From JALORV01 sp963766365 (GTDB lineage: Bacteria; Pseudomonadota; Gammaproteobacteria; Burkholderiales; Burkholderiaceae_F), in NCBI GenBank assembly GCA_963766365.1, contig CAVXZK010000003.1, positions 124,001-188,000 of the forward strand: DNA of 64,000 bases, written 5' to 3'. Position numbers and translations under genes: made by a program. Within the stretch, counting starts at the first letter, position 1. Each line of letters opens with the position of its first letter. The notes under the pieces were generated by a model, which was not told the origin of the DNA, did not search any database, and saw only the letters and a list, made by a program, of their open reading frames with translations. Shown piece by piece: positions 53,863 to 63,772 of this stretch.

Positions 53863-55650
53863 ATGAGCATCAAGAACGACAAGTGGATCCGCCGCATGGC
53901 GGCGCAGGGAATGATCGAGCCGTTCGAGCCCGGCCAGGTGCGCGAGGTGAACGGGCAGAAGATCGTCAGCTACGGCACGTCGAGCTACGGGTATGACATT
54001 CGCTGTGCCGACGAATTCAAGATCTTCACCAACATCAACCACACGATCGTCGATCCGAAGGACTTCGACCCAAATTCCTTCGTCGACATCAAGAACAACG
54101 TCTGCATCATCCCGCCGAATTCCTTCGCGCTGGCGCGCACCGTGGAGTACTTCCGGATTCCTCGCAGCGTGCTCACCATCTGCCTCGGCAAGTGTCTGAC
54201 GTCCGACAGCCGCGTGGTGGATGCGGCCACCGGCGCATATCTGCCGATCACCGAGTTTGGCTGGGGACGCAAGACGCTGTCGATGCAACAGTGGCAGCTG
54301 AAACCCTCGCGCGTTGCTGAGTTGATTCCTCAGGGGCGACAACAGGTCTTCACCCTCAGAACAAAGGCCGGGCTTCGGATCCGGGCGACGGAAAACCACC
54401 CGTTCAGGCAGCTACATGGCTGGGCCGCATTGGGTACCCTCAGACCAGGCGACCGGATTGCCGTCGCGAATTACATTCCGGTGTTTGGGGCAACACCGCT
54501 GCCGGACTGGGAAGCCGCCCTGCTGGGCCTGATGATCTCGGAAGGGCAGTGCGACACTCCGGGGCACAGTCCGACCTTTACCAGCTCCGATCCGGTGCTC
54601 GCCAGCCTGCTGGAGACTTCCGTGGCCGACGGGAAGCTCGGCTGCGTCGTTCGCAGGCCTGGTTACGGCTATCGGATCGTCAATCACGCAGGACGTGGCG
54701 GCGTGCCGGCTGCCAATAGAGCGGCGAACTGGCTGAAGAGCCATCGCCTGAACGTCGTCGCCGGCGAGAAGTTCGTTCCTCAGGCGATCTTCATGGCCCC
54801 GAAGGCGTCGGTGAGGCGCTTCCTGCAGGCACTTTTCTCCGGCGATGGCGGCCTGTACAGGGCGGGAGGAGGGTTCTTTCTCGAGTACTACTCGAAGTCG
54901 CGGCGGTTGGTCGAAGACGTTCATCATCTGCTGCTGCGCTTCGGAATCTTCGGACTTTTGCGCGAGAAGCGCACGAACCTCGGAACCGAGGCCCACAGCG
55001 TGCAGATCACGGATCGGAGTCAGATCTCGCGCTTTGCGCGCGAAGTCGGTTTCTGGCCGGAGTCGGTCAAGCAGAAGAGGCTTCAGCTCGAAGTACTGCC
55101 CGCGATGAGTGAGACGCGGCTGAAGAGCAATTTCGACACGCTTCCGCGTGAGGCGTGGATCGACATCCGGGCCGCCGCCAATGGCAGATCGCTACGATCG
55201 ATCGGGTTGACGAGGACGCAACCGTCGCAGTCGGTGCCGAAGTCCTTGGCGGTGCAGGTCGCGCAGTCGATCGCAAGTTCCGAACTCGCTGCTCTCGCCG
55301 ACGGCCCCATGTGGGACGTCGTCCAGTCGATCGAGCCTGCAGGAGAGGAAGAGGTCTTCGACCTCCACGTGCCGGGTGCGCATAACTTCGTCGCGAACGG
55401 AATCGTGGTCCACAACAGCACCTACGCGCGCTGCGGCATCATCGTCAACGTCACGCCGCTCGAGCCCGAATGGGAAGGGCACGTGACTCTCGAGTTTTCC
55501 AACACCACGCCGCTGCCCGCCAAAATCTACGCGCACGAGGGCTGCGCGCAGGTGCTGTTCATCGAGGGCGACGAGGTCTGCGAGACCTCCTATAAGGACC
55601 GCGGCGGTAAGTACCAAGGCCAACGCGGCGTGACGCTGCCGCGGACCTAA
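53863..55650 (+). CDS. dcd: dCTP deaminase interrupted by an intein
   Basis: 595 residues from the ATG at 53863; a GTG nine bases earlier is in frame but less likely. Residues 1-110 (MSIKNDKWIRRMAAQGMIEP ... VLTICLGK) and 519-595 (STYARCGIIVNVTPLEPEWE ... GVTLPRT) join to a 187-residue Dcd, the normal length. Residues 111-518 are an intein. After splicing the motif GKSTYAR carries catalytic Ser111 and Arg115, and VTLEFSN carries the catalytic Glu. The enzyme deaminates dCTP to dUTP for dTTP synthesis. The unspliced protein should be inactive because its active serine is split from the rest. Confidence 0.95.
   Translation: MSIKNDKWIRRMAAQGMIEPFEPGQVREVNGQKIVSYGTSSYGYDIRCADEFKIFTNINHTIVDPKDFDPNSFVDIKNNVCIIPPNSFALARTVEYFRIPRSVLTICLGKCLTSDSRVVDAATGAYLPITEFGWGRKTLSMQQWQLKPSRVAELIPQGRQQVFTLRTKAGLRIRATENHPFRQLHGWAALGTLRPGDRIAVANYIPVFGATPLPDWEAALLGLMISEGQCDTPGHSPTFTSSDPVLASLLETSVADGKLGCVVRRPGYGYRIVNHAGRGGVPAANRAANWLKSHRLNVVAGEKFVPQAIFMAPKASVRRFLQALFSGDGGLYRAGGGFFLEYYSKSRRLVEDVHHLLLRFGIFGLLREKRTNLGTEAHSVQITDRSQISRFAREVGFWPESVKQKRLQLEVLPAMSETRLKSNFDTLPREAWIDIRAAANGRSLRSIGLTRTQPSQSVPKSLAVQVAQSIASSELAALADGPMWDVVQSIEPAGEEEVFDLHVPGAHNFVANGIVVHNSTYARCGIIVNVTPLEPEWEGHVTLEFSNTTPLPAKIYAHEGCAQVLFIEGDEVCETSYKDRGGKYQGQRGVTLPRT
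54193..55416 (+). mobile_element. Class 1 intein with LAGLIDADG homing endonuclease in dcd
   Basis: 408 residues. Block A starts at C1 (CLTSDSRVVDAATG). Block B has the T-x2-H motif in RIRATENHPFRQ. LAGLIDADG motifs: LLGLMISEGQC and FLQALFSGDGGLYR, both with the acidic catalytic residue, so the endonuclease may be active. Blocks F/G: EVFDLHVPGAHNFVANGI and the penultimate His plus terminal Asn (VVHN), followed by +1 Ser of the host. All residues for standard splicing are present. Base composition is slightly less GC-biased than flanking dcd, fitting horizontal spread. Confidence 0.95.
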
Positions 55651-55930
55651 CGCTCGCAGACGCCGGAAGCGGTAGTTTTGCTGACGGTGTTGCCTCGCGC
55701 GGCATCGAGTTCAGCAACACATCGAAACGCCGTCCGCTTGGCAAGAGTGCGACGATGAGCCTCTGTCGCGTGGGCTTCAAAAGTGTCGCCTTTCCTTACG
55801 TCGACCGGCGCGTGTGGGCGAAGTCGCCGACCAAGCCGTTGATAACGTTGCGATTCGCCGGAGCTCCGTGCTCTGGCTGAGTTCTTGCTTAAGCGTCCGT
55901 CCACCCTGGGGGGTGTCCAAGGAGGGACAA

Positions 55931-56716
55931 TTGAAAACGCGTTTGTTTACCTCATGCGTCGCACTCGGCGGTGCGTTCCTCACCTGCACCGCATTCGCAG
56001 CACCTGTCATCACAAGGGTCAATTTCTTTACTGACGTAATGGGGCCAAGCGCGACCTTCCCGGTTGTGGCGGGAAGCTATCTGCATCTGGATACGACGGC
56101 TACCTCGCCTTATCTGCCGTCCGAGGTCACCGCAACGGCGACGTATTCGCCCGATCCGAGCATAGTGCGCCCGCTGATCTTCTACACTGGGCCGATCTTC
56201 GCGGAGAAGAACTTCGACCGTTTCCTCACTAACCTGAGCCTTACGAGTGCGTGGAACCTGCGGGTAACCGATCCTTCCGGATCGACGGACGGTGTTTTCG
56301 ATGCCATTGCGGATCCTGAATTCCTGCCACTGGTGCTGAACCTGCACGTCGTCCAGGACGGGACGACTCCGGTTGTCGCGTGGGATCTTCCTGATCTGAG
56401 CGCGTTTGATGCCGACCGCATTCGGGTGCGAGTGACCGATGCTGACAGCGGCCTGCAGATCTTTCAGAGTGAGAACCTGGCCGTCTCAACAACGAGCTAC
56501 ATGATTCCGGACGGAATCGTGGACATCGGTGGGTCCTATGAGTTTCGCGTGCTGCTTGACGACCTGACGGGTGCCTTCGGGGACTCCTTCAGAACCCTGG
56601 AGAATCGTTCCAACACTTTCACTGGCGCGGTCTCGATCGTTCCGGAGCCAGGAACCCTCGCGCTGCTCGGCTTGGGCATCGCGGGCCTGGCCGCCCTGCG
56701 TCGCCGATCGCGATAA
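55931..56716 (+). CDS. PEP-CTERM exported protein
   Basis: 261 residues from a TTG start at 55931, chosen for the strong AAGGAGGG five bases before it and because the signal peptide begins there (LFTSCVALGGAFLTCTAFAA). The body is beta-rich with no catalytic motif. The C-terminus is a complete PEP-CTERM signal: SIVPEPGTLALLGLGIAG, a hydrophobic helix and RRRSR. Processing by an exosortase (EpsH type) is expected from the family; no such gene is in the window. About 280 bases of seemingly empty DNA separate it from dcd. Confidence 0.85.
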   Translation: MKTRLFTSCVALGGAFLTCTAFAAPVITRVNFFTDVMGPSATFPVVAGSYLHLDTTATSPYLPSEVTATATYSPDPSIVRPLIFYTGPIFAEKNFDRFLTNLSLTSAWNLRVTDPSGSTDGVFDAIADPEFLPLVLNLHVVQDGTTPVVAWDLPDLSAFDADRIRVRVTDADSGLQIFQSENLAVSTTSYMIPDGIVDIGGSYEFRVLLDDLTGAFGDSFRTLENRSNTFTGAVSIVPEPGTLALLGLGIAGLAALRRRSR

Positions 56717-56857
56717 ACCGTCACGCCCCGGCGTCAGGAGCACGGGCGCAGTCCGGTGTCGGACGGCGCCCGAACTACCAAGCAGCCTGACCGCCTGACT
56801 CCCGCTTCCCGGCCGATTCATTTGTCCTCGGCGGAAGCTGGCTAGACCAGCGCTTGC

Positions 56858-58756
56858 CTAACGCTCCATCGATTTGACCTTCGGACGCGGCACGTCGGGC
56901 TTGGGCGGGCGCGCCTCGGCCGGTTCGTTTTTCGGTGGCGCTGCCGCCTGGACCGGGACAGTCGGCGCGGCGCGGGAGGAATCCGCCACGGGCGGCCCGC
57001 GGTGAACCTGCGCGGGTGGCGCGGCGCGCGGAGCTTCGCTTGGCAGCGATCCGCGCTGAACCTGCGGGGGCGGGGCCGCGCGCGGTGAGGTCGAAACCGC
57101 GGAGGCCGCCGGCACCTTGCCGCTCGATGGCGGGGCCATCGGCGCCGGTTGGCGAATCGTCGGCGGCGCCGCAGGCGGCGTACGCGCCGGCTCGGCCGGA
57201 AGAGGCTTCTGCAGCTGCTGGTACGGCGGCACGACTTCCGCCGGCAAATTGGGTTTCGGGCGCGGCGCTTCGCGCTCCGGCAGTTGGCCTGGGGCCGGCG
57301 GCAGCGGGCGCGGTTCGACGCGCCGAATCGGCGCGGGCTGCGACAGTGGGCGTTCCGCGCCCGGCAGCGATGGTTGTGGCGTCAAGTTGTACTTCGGCGC
57401 CGTTTGCGCAACGTTCGGCTCCCGACGCATGGGCGGCGGCAGCGGGCGTGCTCCCGGCGCGTTGGCAGGAGGGCTGTCCGCCACGGCCACCGTGCGCTTG
57501 GGCCGCGGCGGCGGAGCCATGGGCTTCAGGTCCGCTACCGGCTCGGTCCGTGCCGGGAGGCGCACCTTTGCAACGGGTTCGTGAAAGCGTGAGCCCGGCA
57601 CCACCGTCGCGCCCGGGCGTTGGTTCACGTCATGTGGTACGCCGCGCGGCGGTTGCTGGATGACAGTCTGGTTGATCACTGTCACGTAGGTAGTGCTGGT
57701 CCGATAGTGCGGGCGGTACCGGTGCCACGGTGCCAGCGGATACCAGCCCACCACCGGCCCACCAAAGCCGATTGACACGGATGTGCCGCCGCCGACGAAT
57801 CCCACCAGCGCAGGCGCCCAAACCGGCCGCGCGATATAGCCGCCGGGCCACCATGACCAACGACCCCCGAGCATGACCCAGCGGCCGTAATGGAACGGCG
57901 CATACCCCCAAGGCGCGGCGTCGACCCAGGTCCAGCCCCACGGCGCGATCCAGCGCCAGCGACCGTCGCGATACGGCGCCCAGCCGGCCGGCACGGCCCG
58001 CGGCACCCACACCGTGCCGTAGGCGGCATCAGGCAACCAGTCGCCGTAAGCGTCGAGCTCTTCGTACCCGGTCATATACGGCGACACGTAGCGCGCTGCC
58101 TGCAACTGCTGATAGCGCAGGTCTCGCGCAAGCGCCCAGTCGTCCAGCGCGGTCGACATTGCGGCGGCGAAGCTCATGTTCGACTGAGTCATCACCAGCG
58201 CCTGGCCGGGGCCCACCATGACGTTGCTGGCTCCGTAGAGCACGTGGACCTGGCCGTCAAAGTTCGTGATGTTCAGCGGTGAACCATCGATCGCGTCGAT
58301 CCGATAGCGGCCGGGCGCTGCCAGGTTCAGTTGTACGCCGGCGACGAGGACGGTCACGACCTCGCCCTGCTGCGCCGGCGCCAGGCGTATGTTGACGACA
58401 CCTCGTTCCAGATTGAATGCCTTTATGCCGAAGTCGAGCTGGCTGAAGCCGCCGGCGCTGCCCGCGCCGAGCCGCAAGGCGTGCGGGCCGACGCGCACCT
58501 CTGTGCGGCCGTTGCTGGTAGCCAGGCCGGTGCCCACGGTGACGACGTCGTTCAACTGGGCGGCATCCCACTGGCCGCCCCCGTCCTCCTCGGCGCGCCA
58601 GATGCTGACCTCACCCTCAATCGCTGCGACTCGGCCGGCGATCATCGGCGGGCCGTCGGCTTGGGATGCCGTGGCGGCACCGGCGCTCACCGGCATTGCG
58701 GTGGCGGCACAGCCGCCGATCAGAAGGCCAACAATCAGGCCGATCCAGTGACGCAT
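56858..58756 (-). CDS. Exported FecR-like/DUF6600 protein with Trp-rich and Pro-rich regions
   Basis: 632 residues. Signal or lipobox-like N-terminus (LIVGLLIGGCAATAMPVSAG). About 40-190 is a FecR-like beta domain (GRVAAIEGEVSIWRAEED, RLGAGSAGGFSQLDFG). About 225-350 is rich in Trp/Tyr/Gly with repeated W-x-P/Y blocks (DAYGDWLPDAAYGTVWVPRA, APYRDGRWRWIAPWGWTW, HYGRWVMLGGRWSWWPGG) as in DUF6600. The last 240 residues are a Pro/Ala/Arg-rich tail. Probably an envelope structural or cell-wall-spanning protein. Convergent with the PEP-CTERM gene. Confidence 0.78.
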   Translation of the reverse strand: MRHWIGLIVGLLIGGCAATAMPVSAGAATASQADGPPMIAGRVAAIEGEVSIWRAEEDGGGQWDAAQLNDVVTVGTGLATSNGRTEVRVGPHALRLGAGSAGGFSQLDFGIKAFNLERGVVNIRLAPAQQGEVVTVLVAGVQLNLAAPGRYRIDAIDGSPLNITNFDGQVHVLYGASNVMVGPGQALVMTQSNMSFAAAMSTALDDWALARDLRYQQLQAARYVSPYMTGYEELDAYGDWLPDAAYGTVWVPRAVPAGWAPYRDGRWRWIAPWGWTWVDAAPWGYAPFHYGRWVMLGGRWSWWPGGYIARPVWAPALVGFVGGGTSVSIGFGGPVVGWYPLAPWHRYRPHYRTSTTYVTVINQTVIQQPPRGVPHDVNQRPGATVVPGSRFHEPVAKVRLPARTEPVADLKPMAPPPRPKRTVAVADSPPANAPGARPLPPPMRREPNVAQTAPKYNLTPQPSLPGAERPLSQPAPIRRVEPRPLPPAPGQLPEREAPRPKPNLPAEVVPPYQQLQKPLPAEPARTPPAAPPTIRQPAPMAPPSSGKVPAASAVSTSPRAAPPPQVQRGSLPSEAPRAAPPAQVHRGPPVADSSRAAPTVPVQAAAPPKNEPAEARPPKPDVPRPKVKSMER

Positions 58757-58953
58757 CAGACTCTCCTGCGAGCGCTCGAAACGGAATCGAGCTTCTGCAC
58801 ATCCAACGGCCGGTGCGCCGATCTGTTGACGTCGAAGCGGCCGCCGGTCGGTGTGACAATTCGTTACTTCTGTATCAAGTCGCTTGCCCCCTCGCCGCTT
58901 GCGGGGATAATCCGCAGCCTTCCAACGCCGTCCGCCGGCCTCACGGGCTCCAC

Positions 58954-61209
58954 ATGCGTTTCCGCTTCCCCATAGTGATCATCGACGAGGACTTTCGTTC
59001 CGAAAACGCGAGTGGCCTCGGCATCCGTGCGCTGGCCAAGGCGATCGAGGCCGAGGGAGTCGAGGTGCTCGGCGTCACCAGCTTCGGCGACGTTGCGAGC
59101 TTCGCGCAGCAACAGAGCCGTGCGTCCGCATTCATCCTGTCGGTGGATGACGAGGAGCTTGCGGAAGGCAACGGCGACCAGGAAACCGTAGCCAAGCTGG
59201 CAGCGTTCGTGCGCGAGATCCGCCGTCGCAACGCGGATATCCCGATCTTCCTGTACGGCGAAACGCGCACGACGCAGCATTTGCCGAACGAGGTGCTGCG
59301 CGAATTGCACGGCTTCATCCACATGTTCGAGGACACGCCGGAGTTCGTCGCGCGCTACATCGTGCGCGAGGCGCGTGCCTACCTCGACACGCTGGCGCCG
59401 CCATTTTTCCGGGCACTGGTCCACTACGCGCAGGATGGCTCGTACTCGTGGCACTGCCCGGGTCACTCGGGCGGCGTGGCCTTCCTGAAGAGCCCGGTAG
59501 GACAGATGTTCCATCAGTTCTTCGGCGAAAACATGCTGCGGGCGGACGTCTGCAACTCCGTCGACGAACTCGGCCAGCTGCTCGATCACACCGGTCCGGT
59601 GGCGGCGAGCGAACGCAACGCGGCGCGCATCTTCGGCGCCGATCACCTGTTCTTCGTCACCAACGGCACGTCGACGTCGAATAAGATCGTCTGGCACTAC
59701 GTCGTTGCGCCGGGTGACGTGGTGATCGTCGACCGCAACTGCCACAAGTCGATCCTGCATGCGATCACGATGACCGGCGCGATCCCGGTGTTCCTGACGC
59801 CGACGCGCAATCACTACGGCATCATCGGTCCGATCCCGCTCAAGGAATTTCAGTGGGAGTCGATCGAGGCGAAGATCCGCGCGCACCCGCTGATCGGCCA
59901 GGAGTGGGGGCGCAAGGGCAAGCCGCGCATCTTGACGCTGACACAGAGCACCTACGACGGCATCGTCTACAACGTCGAAACGATCAAGTCCCTGCTTGAC
60001 GGCCGCGTGGACACGCTGCACTTCGACGAGGCTTGGCTGCCGCACGCCGCGTTCCATCCGTTCTACCGCGACATGCTAGCGATAGGCGGCCCGGCAGAGC
60101 GCCCGCGCAACCGCGAATCGATGATGTTCTCGACGCAGTCGACCCACAAGCTGCTGGCAGGGCTGTCGCAGGCGTCGCAGATCCTGATCGAAGACGCCCA
60201 AACCGAAAAGCTGGACCGTTTCATGTTCAACGAAGCGTTCCTGATGCACACGTCGACTTCGCCGCAGTACGCGATCATCGCCTCGTGCGACGTGGCGGCG
60301 GCGATGATGGAGCCCCCCGGGGGTACCGCGCTGGTCGAGGAGTCGATCTCGGAAGCGCTCGACTTCCGCCGCGCGATGCGCAAGGTCGAAGACGAGTACG
60401 GCGATTCGTGGTGGTTCAGGGTCTGGGGACCGGACCACCTCGTCGGACAGGGCATAGGCACGCGCGAAGACTGGATCCTCAAGCCGGGCGATGCCTGGCA
60501 CGGCTTCGAACAGATCGCGCCCGGCTTCAACATGCTGGATCCGATCAAGGCCACCGTTATCACGCCGGGGCTCAATCTCGACGGCTCCTTTGTCGATCCG
60601 GGTGTGCCAGCCGCGGTCGTGACGAAGTACCTGGCCGAGCACGGCATCATCGTCGAGAAGACCGGGCTCTATTCCTTTTTCATCATGTTCACGATCGGCA
60701 TCACCAAGGGCCGCTGGAACACGATGGTCACGGAACTGCAGCAGTTCAAGGACGACTACGACCACAATCAGCCGCTGTGGCGGGTGATGCCCGAGTTCAT
60801 CCGCGCCTTCCCGCAGTACGAGAAAATGGGGCTGCGCGAACTGTGCACGGCCGTGCATACGATCTACCGCGACAGCGACATTGCGCGCCTGACGACGGAG
60901 ATGTACCTGTCGGACATGGAGCCGGTGATGAAGCCGGCCGACGCCTATGCGCAGATGGCACACAGCGCGGTCGACCGCGTGCCGATCGACCAGCTTGAGG
61001 GTCGCGTTACCTCGGTGCTGCTGACGCCGTATCCGCCCGGCATTCCGTTGCTGATCCCGGGCGAGCGCGTCAACCGCACGATCGTGCGCTACCTGCAGTT
61101 TGCCCGCGAGCTGAACACGCGATTTCCAGGCTTCGGCACTGACATTCACGGCCTCGTGAAGCAGGACGTCGATGGTCGCAACGAATACTTCCTCGATTGC
61201 GTGCGCTGA
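58954..61209 (+). CDS. Orn/Lys/Arg decarboxylase, fold type I PLP enzyme
   Basis: 751 residues from the ATG at 58954. N-terminal receiver-like wing domain (about 1-130), then the aspartate-aminotransferase-fold core with FVTNGTSTSNKIVWH, HFDEAWLPHAAFHPFY, the PLP lysine in STQSTHKLLAGLSQAS, and the C-terminal domain ending DIHGLVKQDVDG. Length and order match the biodegradative/constitutive arginine, lysine or ornithine decarboxylases common beside dcd in Burkholderiales. Which amino acid is used cannot be read by eye. Product: cadaverine, agmatine or putrescine. Confidence 0.9.
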   Translation: MRFRFPIVIIDEDFRSENASGLGIRALAKAIEAEGVEVLGVTSFGDVASFAQQQSRASAFILSVDDEELAEGNGDQETVAKLAAFVREIRRRNADIPIFLYGETRTTQHLPNEVLRELHGFIHMFEDTPEFVARYIVREARAYLDTLAPPFFRALVHYAQDGSYSWHCPGHSGGVAFLKSPVGQMFHQFFGENMLRADVCNSVDELGQLLDHTGPVAASERNAARIFGADHLFFVTNGTSTSNKIVWHYVVAPGDVVIVDRNCHKSILHAITMTGAIPVFLTPTRNHYGIIGPIPLKEFQWESIEAKIRAHPLIGQEWGRKGKPRILTLTQSTYDGIVYNVETIKSLLDGRVDTLHFDEAWLPHAAFHPFYRDMLAIGGPAERPRNRESMMFSTQSTHKLLAGLSQASQILIEDAQTEKLDRFMFNEAFLMHTSTSPQYAIIASCDVAAAMMEPPGGTALVEESISEALDFRRAMRKVEDEYGDSWWFRVWGPDHLVGQGIGTREDWILKPGDAWHGFEQIAPGFNMLDPIKATVITPGLNLDGSFVDPGVPAAVVTKYLAEHGIIVEKTGLYSFFIMFTIGITKGRWNTMVTELQQFKDDYDHNQPLWRVMPEFIRAFPQYEKMGLRELCTAVHTIYRDSDIARLTTEMYLSDMEPVMKPADAYAQMAHSAVDRVPIDQLEGRVTSVLLTPYPPGIPLLIPGERVNRTIVRYLQFARELNTRFPGFGTDIHGLVKQDVDGRNEYFLDCVR

Positions 61210-61254
61210 TGGCCGCGATTTGCAGCAGTCCGCGCGACAGGGCACGGGTCCGCC

Positions 61255-61677
61255 ATGACTGAAACTTTCTCCGGTCTGGCCGCGCTGGCGATGATGGGTT
61301 TCATGATCGCGTTCGTGGTGCTGATGCTGTTCATGGCGCTGATCCAGCCGCTCTGGTGCGTCATCGATTGCGCCATCGACAACAAGCGCGGGACGACCAG
61401 CAAGGTGGTCTGGATCATCGTGCTGATCGTGCTGTATGGCCTGGCGAACTGGTTCTATGGAGCGTTCGCGGCGGCGGGTCCGGCGCTGCGTCGACTGACC
61501 CGGCTGGCGTGGGCCTTCGGCATCGTGCTGCTGCTGGCCTTCGCGGCGATGTACTACGCGCACCCGGATTTCCGGCGCGGCATCGAACAGGAATGGCGTC
61601 ACCGGCGCGAATTCATGGTTCTGGTCGACACGGCCGGGCCGACGGACGTCGCTGCCCTAGTTGCGCATGGCCGCTGA
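61255..61677 (+). CDS. Small membrane protein, PLDc_N-like
   Basis: 140 residues. Three to four hydrophobic helices (MMGFMIAFVVLMLFMALIQP, KVVWIIVLIVLYGLANWFYG, WAFGIVLLLAFAAMYYA). The segment PLWCVIDCAIDNKRGTTSKV followed by the second helix resembles the membrane hairpin PLDc_N. No catalytic motif. It overlaps the threonine aldolase start by 11 bases. Confidence 0.65.
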   Translation: MTETFSGLAALAMMGFMIAFVVLMLFMALIQPLWCVIDCAIDNKRGTTSKVVWIIVLIVLYGLANWFYGAFAAAGPALRRLTRLAWAFGIVLLLAFAAMYYAHPDFRRGIEQEWRHRREFMVLVDTAGPTDVAALVAHGR

Positions 61678-62701
61678 CCCGATCGATCTGCGCTCGGACA
61701 CGGTCACGCGGCCAACGGACGCGATGCGCGCCGCGATGGCGGCGGCGCCGGTCGGCGACGACCAGTACGGCGAGGACCCGACCACGAACGCGCTGCAGCA
61801 GCGCATTGCCGAACTGTTCCGCAAGGAGGTCGCGTTGTGGCTGCCGAGCGGCACGATGGCCAACCAGGTGGCGTTGCGCGTGCTGACGCGGCCGGGCGAC
61901 GATGTCATCGTCAGCCGCGAGTGTCATGCGGTGTGGCACGAGACCGGCGGTTCGGCCGCGAACGCCGGGGTGCAGTTCACCGAGATCGGCCAAGGCGGCG
62001 TCTTCAACGTCGATGAATTCCTCGCGGCCTGCAAGCCGCGCGGCCATGCAATCTATCCGCCGACCACGTTGCTCGAGATCGAGAACACGCACAACCGCTC
62101 GGGCGGCATCGTCTTTCCGCAGCGGGATGCGGTTGCGCTGTGCGCCGCCGCGCGCGAGCGTTCGATCTCGACGTTTCTCGACGGTGCACGCCTGTGGAAC
62201 GCGGAGGTGGCGAGCGGCGTGAGCGTCGCCGAACTCGCGGGCCCGTTCGATCTGGTGGCCGTCGCGCTGTCGAAGGGGCTGGGTGCGCCTGGAGGCTCGC
62301 TGCTGGCCGGATCGCACGAACTCATCGAACGCGCCACGCGCTATCGCCGCATGTTCGGCGGCGCAATGCGTCAGACGGGAATCTACGCTGCCGCCGGCCT
62401 GTATGCGCTCGATCATCATCGTGCCCGCCTGGTTGAGGATCACGCCAACGCGCAACGCATCGCCAGGCGACTCTGCGAGAACCCGCGGATCGATATCGAT
62501 CTCGCGACGGTGCAGACGAACATCATCGTGTTCCGGTTGCGCGCAGGCGCACCCGATGCCGCCACTGTCGTCGAGCGCGCGCGCGAACGTGGCGTGCTGC
62601 TGTTCCCTTTCGGAGCGCGCACGCTGCGCGCGGTGACCCATCTTGATGTGAGCGCCGAGCAGTGCGATCGCGCGGCGCAGGTCCTTAGCGACATCGTCTG
62701 A
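61667..62701 (+). CDS. ltaE: Low-specificity L-threonine aldolase
   Basis: 344 residues from the ATG at 61667 (MAADPIDLRSDTVTRPTDAM). Fold type I PLP enzyme: DLRSDTVTRP opening, GDDQYGEDPT, SGTMANQVAL, IENTHNRSGG, FLDGARLWNA and the PLP lysine in ALSKGLGAPGGSLL. It cleaves L-threonine or allo-threonine to glycine and acetaldehyde. A glycine riboswitch lies about 1.1 kb downstream, and a D-threonine aldolase-like gene 8 kb upstream, so glycine supply is a local theme. Confidence 0.93.
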   Translation: MAADPIDLRSDTVTRPTDAMRAAMAAAPVGDDQYGEDPTTNALQQRIAELFRKEVALWLPSGTMANQVALRVLTRPGDDVIVSRECHAVWHETGGSAANAGVQFTEIGQGGVFNVDEFLAACKPRGHAIYPPTTLLEIENTHNRSGGIVFPQRDAVALCAAARERSISTFLDGARLWNAEVASGVSVAELAGPFDLVAVALSKGLGAPGGSLLAGSHELIERATRYRRMFGGAMRQTGIYAAAGLYALDHHRARLVEDHANAQRIARRLCENPRIDIDLATVQTNIIVFRLRAGAPDAATVVERARERGVLLFPFGARTLRAVTHLDVSAEQCDRAAQVLSDIV

Positions 62702-62733
62702 CCCCCAATCCTGCAAGCAAAAGGAGAAACAAC

Positions 62734-63678
62734 ATGACGAAGAAGATCATCACGGTTTTCGGCGCGACGGGTGCCCAGGGCGGCGGCCTGGCCCGCGCCA
62801 TCCTCGCGGACAAGACGGGGGAGTTCGCCGTACGTGCAGTCACGCGAAAGCCGGATTCGGACGCTGCCAAGACGCTGGCGGCCGCAGGCGCCGAAGTCGT
62901 CGTGGCGGACCTCGACGAAGCGGCGAGCTTGCAACGCGCGATGAGCGGCGCGTTCGGCGCATTCTGCGTGACCAACTTCTGGGAGCACTTCTCGCCCGAG
63001 AAGGAACTGGCTCAGGCCGCGGTCCTCGCCGAGGCGGCCGCCAAGGCCGGCGTGAAGCACGTGATCTGGTCGACGTTGGAGGACACGCGGGCGTTCTTCC
63101 CCGCCGACGGCAAGCGCATGCCGGTGCTGATGGGCAAGTACAACGTGCCGCACTTCGATGCCAAGGGCGAGGCGAACAAGCTCTTCACCGGCCGCGTGCC
63201 CACGACGCTGGTCAATACCAGCTTCTACTGGGACAACCTGATCCACTTCGGCATGGGGCCGAAGAAGGGGCCCGACGGCGTGCTCGCGATCACGCTGCCA
63301 ATGGCCGACAAGAAACTCTCGGGCATCGCGGTCGAGGACATTGGCAAGTGCGTTCACGGGATTTTCAAGGGCGGCGTAGCCAACGTCGGCAAGACCTTCG
63401 GCCTCGCCGGCGAGCACCTGACCGGTGCACAGATGGCTGCCGCGCTGTCCAAGGCGCTGGGCCAGACCGTGCGCTACAACGCTGTCACGCCGGAGCAGTT
63501 CCGCGGCTTCGGGTTCCCCGGCGCCGAGGACCTCGGCAACATGTTCCAGTTCTATGCCGAGTTCGAGGACTACTTCACCGGCGCCCGCCCGCTCGACGTG
63601 GCGCGCAGACTCAACCCTGAGTTGCAGGACTTTGCGACCTTCCTGGCGCGCAACGCGGGTCGCATTCCGTTGGGCTGA
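62734..63678 (+). CDS. NmrA-like atypical SDR (NAD(P)-binding) protein
   Basis: 314 residues. NAD(P) motif VFGATGAQGGGLARAIL (G-x-x-G-x-x-G), then ARG-type residue in VRAVTRKPDS, KHVIWSTLEDT and LAGEHLTGAQMAAALS. This is the NmrA/HSCARG branch, which senses NADPH or acts as a reductase. AAAGGAGAAACAAC precedes the ATG. Thirty-two bases separate it from ltaE. Function not assignable beyond the fold. Confidence 0.88.
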   Translation: MTKKIITVFGATGAQGGGLARAILADKTGEFAVRAVTRKPDSDAAKTLAAAGAEVVVADLDEAASLQRAMSGAFGAFCVTNFWEHFSPEKELAQAAVLAEAAAKAGVKHVIWSTLEDTRAFFPADGKRMPVLMGKYNVPHFDAKGEANKLFTGRVPTTLVNTSFYWDNLIHFGMGPKKGPDGVLAITLPMADKKLSGIAVEDIGKCVHGIFKGGVANVGKTFGLAGEHLTGAQMAAALSKALGQTVRYNAVTPEQFRGFGFPGAEDLGNMFQFYAEFEDYFTGARPLDVARRLNPELQDFATFLARNAGRIPLG

Positions 63679-63772
63679 TCGTGTACGCAGCGGACCGAGC
63701 GGCGTCGGGCAGGAGGGCGTCGCTGGGGCGCAGGCGCCGGGTTACACTCGCAGTTCGCTGAAGTAGGTCGAA

